Assembly (NCBI GenBank): GCA_938075305.1
Contig: CALJGV010000010.1
Location: forward strand, 434,001 to 498,000
Source of the DNA: an uncultured bacterium
Lineage (GTDB): Bacteria > Planctomycetota > UBA1135 > GCA-002686595
Length of the DNA: 64,000 nucleotides
Direction of reading: 5' to 3'
The notes beneath the pieces are model-generated. The model did not search any database, was not told where the DNA came from, and saw only the letters and a list, made by a program, of their open reading frames with translations. The translations under genes and the position numbers were made by a program. Below, piece after piece: positions 59,595 to 64,000 of the stretch. The stretch's first letter is position 1; every line of letters begins with the position of its first letter.

Positions 59595-61187
59595 ATGCTC
59601 CGACTCGCCCCCCTCGCCCTCGCCGCCATCCTGGGCCTCTGCCAGACCACGCTGGCCGCTCCCCGGACCCCAGCCCACCCCGGACCGGCGGCGCCTGGCC
59701 TCGCCGCCCAGGACGAGGAGATCGTGAAGGAGTTCAAGAAGTACTTCCGCAAGTACAAGGACCCCGACGCCCGCATCGAGGCCGTTCTCGCGCTCCTCGG
59801 CGCCGAGACCCCAGGAGTGGTCGACGCCCTGGTTCCCGTGCTGGGGGACAAGGACCCCGAGGTGGGCCGCGCGGCCGCGCGGGTGCTGGCGAGCTTCGAG
59901 ACCCGGCCCCCGGTGGACGCCCTGATCGCCCGCCTCGAGAAGGAGAAGAAGGAGCCCGTCCGCCTGGGCCTCCTGGAGGCCATGCGGTCGGGCAAGTACA
60001 CGGCGCTCGGCGAGCCCGTCGTGCTGGCGCTGGAGGACAAGGGGTGGGCCGTGCGGCGCATGGCGGTGCTCGCCCTCGCGGCCGGGGGCGACCCCGCCGT
60101 GGTGCCCGTGATCGCTCCCTTGGGTGGTGACGAGGAGCCGGCGGTCCGCTGCGCGGTGCTGGACTCCCTCGCCGCGCTCGGGGCGGACGGCGCCGCGGTG
60201 CTCGGGGCGGCGCTCATCGCCGACGAGACCTGGCAGGTGCGCGCCTCGGCCATCGCGGCCCTCGGCAAGGTCCGCCGCACCTCGTCCATCCCGATCCTGA
60301 TCGAGCGCTACAAGGTCGAGGAGGGGCGACTGCAGGTGGACGCCGTGGACTCGCTGACCAAGCTGACCGGCAAGGCCTACGGCATGCGGATCGAGCTGTG
60401 GGACCGCTTCTGGAACAGCTACGGGGACAGCTACGAGATCCCCTCCGACGAGGAGATGCAGAAGCTGGCGGAGGCGCGGGCGAAGGCCAACGAGAAGTAC
60501 AGCATCAAGAACGCCTCCAACTTCGTCGGCGTCGAGACCCCCAGTCGCTCGATCCTGTTCGTGATCGACGTGTCCGGCTCCATGGAGGACCTCGTCGTGG
60601 ACCGCGAACAGTTCCAGGACGGCGACTATCCGTCCTGGGCCCGCATGGACATCGTGAAGACCGAGCTGGCGCGGACGATCGAGGGGCTGGAGTCCTACGT
60701 GAAGTTCGGGATCATCAGCTTCGCGACGGATACCAAGCGCTGGAAGAAGAAGCTCGTGCCTGCCAACGTGGTCAACAAGTCCAGCGCGCTGGACTTCGTC
60801 AAGAAGCTCGAGCCCCTCGGCGGCAACAGCAAGATCGACCTGCCCCTCATTGGGCTCGGGGCCGGGCCGGACCTCTCGGCGGGCAAGACGAACACCTATG
60901 GCGCCCTGGCGCAGGCGCTCGGGATCGAGGACGAGAAGTCGCGGGCCCCCAAGTCCGGCTCGAAGGAGCAGTACGCCGTCGAGGTGGACACCGTCTTCTT
61001 CCTCTCCGACGGCAGGCCCACCTTCGGCAAGTACATCGAGACGCGCGAGATCCTGGATCGGATCACCGAGGGCAACCTCCTGCGCAAGGTCGTCCTCCAC
61101 ACGATCGCCATCGGGAACTTCGACAAGGGCTTCATGAGGAGCCTCGCCGTGAAGAACGGTGGGGTCTTCGTGGACCTCGGGAAGTAG
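59595..61187 (+). CDS. Exported HEAT-repeat protein with a von Willebrand A domain
   Basis: A 530-residue protein with a signal peptide (about 1-21, PLALAAILGLCQTTLAA). HEAT/PBS-type helix repeats cover about 45-250 (ARIEAVLALLG, VRRMAVLALAAGG, VRCAVLDSLAALG, VRASAIAALGKV). A vWA domain from about 315 to 528 carries a complete metal-ion-dependent adhesion site: DVSGSM (325-330), a Thr in GKTNTYGAL and Asp in FLSDGRPT. It likely binds other proteins outside the inner membrane. A -10-like TAAGCT lies about 40 nt before the ATG. Monocistronic. Confidence 0.85.
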   Translation: MLRLAPLALAAILGLCQTTLAAPRTPAHPGPAAPGLAAQDEEIVKEFKKYFRKYKDPDARIEAVLALLGAETPGVVDALVPVLGDKDPEVGRAAARVLASFETRPPVDALIARLEKEKKEPVRLGLLEAMRSGKYTALGEPVVLALEDKGWAVRRMAVLALAAGGDPAVVPVIAPLGGDEEPAVRCAVLDSLAALGADGAAVLGAALIADETWQVRASAIAALGKVRRTSSIPILIERYKVEEGRLQVDAVDSLTKLTGKAYGMRIELWDRFWNSYGDSYEIPSDEEMQKLAEARAKANEKYSIKNASNFVGVETPSRSILFVIDVSGSMEDLVVDREQFQDGDYPSWARMDIVKTELARTIEGLESYVKFGIISFATDTKRWKKKLVPANVVNKSSALDFVKKLEPLGGNSKIDLPLIGLGAGPDLSAGKTNTYGALAQALGIEDEKSRAPKSGSKEQYAVEVDTVFFLSDGRPTFGKYIETREILDRITEGNLLRKVVLHTIAIGNFDKGFMRSLAVKNGGVFVDLGK

Positions 61188-61237
61188 GGTTCTGAGCCAT
61201 CCTGCGCCCCCTGGGAGACGTGCGGGCTTCCGGAGGT

Positions 61238-61265
61238 TGACCTCCCGCCCCGTCGTCCCTACATT
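61238..61265 (+). promoter_or_regulatory. Promoter of tRNA-Pro
   Basis: TTGACC (61238-61243) and TACATT (61260-61265) are separated by about 16 bp. The -10 ends 11 nt before the mature tRNA 5' end. With the tRNA-Val promoter it suggests a TA-N3-T -10 for this organism's main sigma factor. Confidence 0.7.
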
Positions 61266-61276
61266 CCTCGCCCAGT

Positions 61277-61353
<77 letters not shown>

Positions 61354-61927
61354 CCCCTCCTCCTCGGGTGGTCCTCCTGACCCCCTCGTGAGGCCCTGAT
61401 GGGTATGGCGGCCCAAGCGGCGACGTGGGGACGCCCTGGTCAGGGCCAGATTGGGACTCCCGATGCAGGGGAACTCTCGTTGCAGGGGATTTGAGCCCTG
61501 GGGACACGGGATCCATGGGTCCCTTCAGACCTGCCTCCATCGAGCGCTCCGGGCCGTGGTCGTCGATTCAGGCCATTCCGGGGCAGTCGAGCGGTGGTCC
61601 ATGGGGGCCGACGCTTGCATTGCCCGGGGCGTGGACCCAGACTCTGGGTGTGGCGCGAGGCCCCAGGGGTCAGCGCCGAGGTCCCAGATAGGCCTGGCCG
61701 GCGCTCGCCGTCCCGCCTGAGGGAGACCGCTGCCCCCACGCGGGGAGACCTGTCGAGCGAGACGTGGATCGTCCCCCGTTCGGCCGCACCCCGCGCCCAG
61801 AGGCTCTGCCTCGACCCGCGCCAGCCTTCTCGCTGGCTGATCCTCCGCCGCGCGCGGCCCAGCTGCGCCGGCCCCGGACGGCACCACGCCCTCCGGCTCG
61901 ACTCGCGTCTCTCCGAGACCCATTCAC
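61354..61927. other. Long non-coding stretch before rho
   Basis: 574 bp with no supported gene on either strand, the longest such stretch in the window. It holds several short hairpins, for example ACCCAG-ACT-CTGGGT (61635-61649) and GCCAGC-CTTCTC-GCTGGC (61820-61837), and C-rich, G-poor runs near its end. It may contain the rho promoter and a long regulatory leader. No promoter stands out by eye. Confidence 0.5.
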
Positions 61928-63724
61928 GTGACATCGAAAGACTCCACCAGCGCCGACGGAACCCTCCCGTTCGGGGCCATCTCCGACGGGGAAGGAAAGC
62001 CCCGCAAGAAGAAGGTCACGCGCAAGAAGAAGGCCGTGCGGAAGGCCGCCCCGGCGGACGAGGCTCCGGACGGTGACGACGCCGCGGCACCCGCGAGGAA
62101 GAAGCGCGCGTCCCGCAAGGCGCCGGCCCGTGAGGCCGACTCGCCCGAGGCGGATCCCGCGAGGGACCCGGCGGACTCCGCCGAGGCCGCCTCGGGGGAT
62201 GGTGAAGGCCGCAAGCGCCGGACTCGACGGGGGCGCCGCCGCCGCGGAGAGGACGAGGGCAGCGGGGACGCCAACGCGGGCGCTGAGTCCCGGAGCGAGG
62301 GCGACTCTGGCGGCGAGCGCGGGGAGTCCCTTGGGGGAGAGGACCGCGGCGATGGCCAGGACGAACGGCCCGGCCGGCGGCGCCGCCGCCGTCGACGCGG
62401 CAAGAAGAACTCCGATGGGGAGGGCGAAGGCCGCCCCCGCGAGGACGGCGAGGCGGCCGAGTCGGCCCCGGCTGCGGACGGGGAAGAGGGAGGCGGCCGA
62501 TCACGCCGTCGCCGTCGCAACCGGAGCAAGAACAAGGGCCGCCAGCGGGACGGCGAGGGTGAGGGTGAAGGTGAGGGTCGCCCCGAAGGTGGCGGCGACA
62601 CCGAAGCGGCGCCGACCACTGGCTCCGGGATGTTCATCCTCGACAAGGGCAACGTATCGGTGCTCCGCCAGAAGGAGGCCGGCTACCAGTCCTCCAAGAA
62701 GGACATCTACGTCTCCAAGAAGCTCGTACAGAAGCACAAGCTGCGGGACGGGATGATGATCACCGGGCCCGTGCGGCGCGGCTACAAGCACAAGCTCGAG
62801 CTGGACGTCGTCGAGGAGGTCGACGGCCACCCGCCCCAGTATTGGGCGAAGAAGCCGACCTTCCAGAACCTCACCAGCGTGGACCCTGACTTCCACTACG
62901 CGGTGGGGGACGTGACCGACAACGTCTCCATGCGGGTGGTCGACCTGATCTCCCCGATCGGGCGCGGTCAGCGCGGCCTCCTGGTCGCGCCACCCAGGAC
63001 GGGTAAGACCACGATCATGCGGGAGTTCGCGGCGGGCATCGAGAAGGGCTACCCCGACGTGCACCTCATGGTGCTGCTCATCGACGAGCGGCCCGAGGAG
63101 GCCACGGAGTGGCGCCGCAGCGTCGAGCACGGCGAGGTCTTCGTGTCCACGGCGGACGAGACCAGCAAGCACCACATCCAGGTGGCGGAGATCGTCTGGA
63201 AGCGCGCCATGCGCATGGTGGAGATGGGGGAGGACGTGATCCTCCTCCTGGACTCGATCACGCGCCTCGCGCGCGCCTACAACAACAACGCCGGGCCCGG
63301 GAAGACCATGTCCGGCGGCCTGGATAGCCGGGCGATGGAGAGGCCCCGGAAGATCTTCGGGTCGGCGCGGAACACCGTCGAGGCGGGCAGCCTGACGATC
63401 CTCGGCACCACCCTGGTGGAGACGGGCAGCCGCCTGGACCAGCTGGTCTTCGAGGAGTTCAAGGGCACCGGCAACATGGAGCTCATGCTCAACCGCAAGC
63501 TCTCGGACCGCCGGATCTTCCCGGCCATCGACATCGAGAAGTCGGGCACCCGGAAGGAGGAGAAGCTGGTGGGCATGAAGCGCCTGAAGCAGATCCACAT
63601 CCTGCGCCGCGTGCTCGCTCGCATGCACTTCGCCGAGGCCGCGGAGCTCCTGATCTCCAGGCTCATGGACGTCGAGAAGACCACGGACTTCCTCGACCGA
63701 TTTACCGTCGACCCCGAGGCTTGA
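61928..63724 (+). CDS. rho: Transcription termination factor Rho with a long charged N-terminus
   Basis: A 598-residue Rho, compared with about 420 in E. coli. Residues 20-235 are low complexity: Lys/Arg blocks (GKPRKKKVTRKKK; a run of eight Arg near 150-157) alternate with acidic Gly/Glu/Asp stretches. The RNA-binding domain follows (GMFILDKGNVSVLRQ; SKKLVQKHKLRDGMMITG). The ATPase core has APPRTGKTT (354-362), LIDERPEE, LLLDSITRLARAYN and an R-loop near SGGLDSRAMERPRK. It winds along RNA and ends transcription. The GTG at 61928 is the only start compatible with the charged extension; an internal start at GMFILD is possible but less likely. Confidence 0.95.
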   Translation: MTSKDSTSADGTLPFGAISDGEGKPRKKKVTRKKKAVRKAAPADEAPDGDDAAAPARKKRASRKAPAREADSPEADPARDPADSAEAASGDGEGRKRRTRRGRRRRGEDEGSGDANAGAESRSEGDSGGERGESLGGEDRGDGQDERPGRRRRRRRRGKKNSDGEGEGRPREDGEAAESAPAADGEEGGGRSRRRRRNRSKNKGRQRDGEGEGEGEGRPEGGGDTEAAPTTGSGMFILDKGNVSVLRQKEAGYQSSKKDIYVSKKLVQKHKLRDGMMITGPVRRGYKHKLELDVVEEVDGHPPQYWAKKPTFQNLTSVDPDFHYAVGDVTDNVSMRVVDLISPIGRGQRGLLVAPPRTGKTTIMREFAAGIEKGYPDVHLMVLLIDERPEEATEWRRSVEHGEVFVSTADETSKHHIQVAEIVWKRAMRMVEMGEDVILLLDSITRLARAYNNNAGPGKTMSGGLDSRAMERPRKIFGSARNTVEAGSLTILGTTLVETGSRLDQLVFEEFKGTGNMELMLNRKLSDRRIFPAIDIEKSGTRKEEKLVGMKRLKQIHILRRVLARMHFAEAAELLISRLMDVEKTTDFLDRFTVDPEA

Positions 63725-63805
63725 AGCGGTAGTGAGTAGCGAGAGAGCCGGGCGTCCTCGGGCGCCGGGCGAAGGACCAGGCGCGGTCCCTCCACCCCGT
63801 CGACC

Positions 63806-64000
63806 ATGACCACAGATCCGACCTCCACCGAGCCCGCGCCCCCGCGCGAGGCCGCCCCGGCTTCACCAGGAGCGTCGGAGCCGTCCATGATCGTGGCGGA
63901 GGGACTCTCCAAGTCCTTCGGCCCGGTCCACGCGGTGCGTGGGGTGTCGTTCTCCGTGGCACGGGGGGAGCTCGTGGGGTTTCTCGGCCCCAACGGCGCG
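63806..64000 (+). CDS. ABC transporter ATP-binding protein, N-terminal part
   Basis: The first 65 residues of an ABC ATPase gene cut by the right edge. A 27-residue Pro/Ala/Glu-rich start leads to MIVAEGLSKSFGPVHAVRGV and the beginning of the P-loop, VGFLGPNGA. The A-loop aromatic is Phe in SKSFG. The FLGPNGA form is typical of ATPases for two-component ABC-2 exporters. It follows rho after 81 bp. Confidence 0.85.
   Translation, partial: MTTDPTSTEPAPPREAAPASPGASEPSMIVAEGLSKSFGPVHAVRGVSFSVARGELVGFLGPNGA

Noticed and set aside
61440-61934. 164-residue minus-strand open frame before rho
   Set aside because: It is Arg/Ser/Pro-rich without domain, start context or partner; overlapping frames on both strands look the same.

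Overview
The window is about 70% GC, tightly packed and almost entirely coding, with many GTG and TTG starts and 1-22 bp overlaps inside operons. The gene set points to a member of the Planctomycetota or a close PVC relative. The evidence is a Minf_1886-family protein, a carbamoyltransferase/DUF5989 cluster, sulfatase-fold enzymes, a secreted HEAT-plus-vWA protein and a Rho with a very long charged N-terminus. This is an inference from gene content; the window holds no rRNA. It carries two tRNA genes, about 48 protein genes (two cut by the window edges), and no CRISPR array, insertion sequence or prophage.

Layout. 1-1868 (minus): a sulfatase-fold enzyme cut by the left edge. 2037-14225 (plus): a nine-gene glycan operon with a sugar-nucleotide epimerase, six GT4 glycosyltransferases, an alpha/alpha-toroid protein and a membrane sulfatase-fold enzyme. 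A radical SAM gene follows at 14444, then a perfect hairpin shared with the convergent ftcD. 17834-20015: a GNAT protein and a polysaccharide deacetylase, ending in a 15-bp tandem repeat. 20077-28282: two SGNH proteins, two GT39-like membrane glycosyltransferases, a carbamoyltransferase and three small proteins. Six of these genes form one minus-strand operon, and in it an SGNH protein is fused to a C-terminal DUF5989-type segment. 28418-30226 (minus): an HtrA-type protease and tRNA-Val. 30478-35990 (plus): ald, uppP, a secreted amidase, a cytidylyltransferase-like gene and a seventh GT4. 35969-40797: envelope lipoproteins and a TPR metalloprotease.

40846-52484 (plus) is the housekeeping core: tmk, holB, a Minf_1886 protein, an AI-2E-type permease, an OmpA-like lipoprotein, a formylglycine-generating-enzyme-like lipoprotein, rsmA, dnaG, rpoD and a C4 zinc-ribbon coiled-coil protein. 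52540-64000 holds a YhcC-type radical SAM gene, selB, a 1,173-residue acidic membrane protein, a HEAT/vWA protein, tRNA-Pro, rho and the start of an ABC ATPase gene.

Functional picture. Much of the accessory content serves the cell surface: making nucleotide sugars, transferring sugars, decorating glycans (carbamoyl, deacetyl, SGNH and possibly phospho groups), recycling undecaprenyl phosphate, and binding or trimming peptidoglycan. No flippase, polymerase or ligase for the glycan is visible here.

The most unusual items are the SGNH-DUF5989 fusion, the giant acidic membrane protein with a duplicated beta-barrel end, a start codon placed in the loop of a perfect hairpin, and a recurring -10 element 6-8 nt upstream of several ATGs that suggests leaderless mRNAs.
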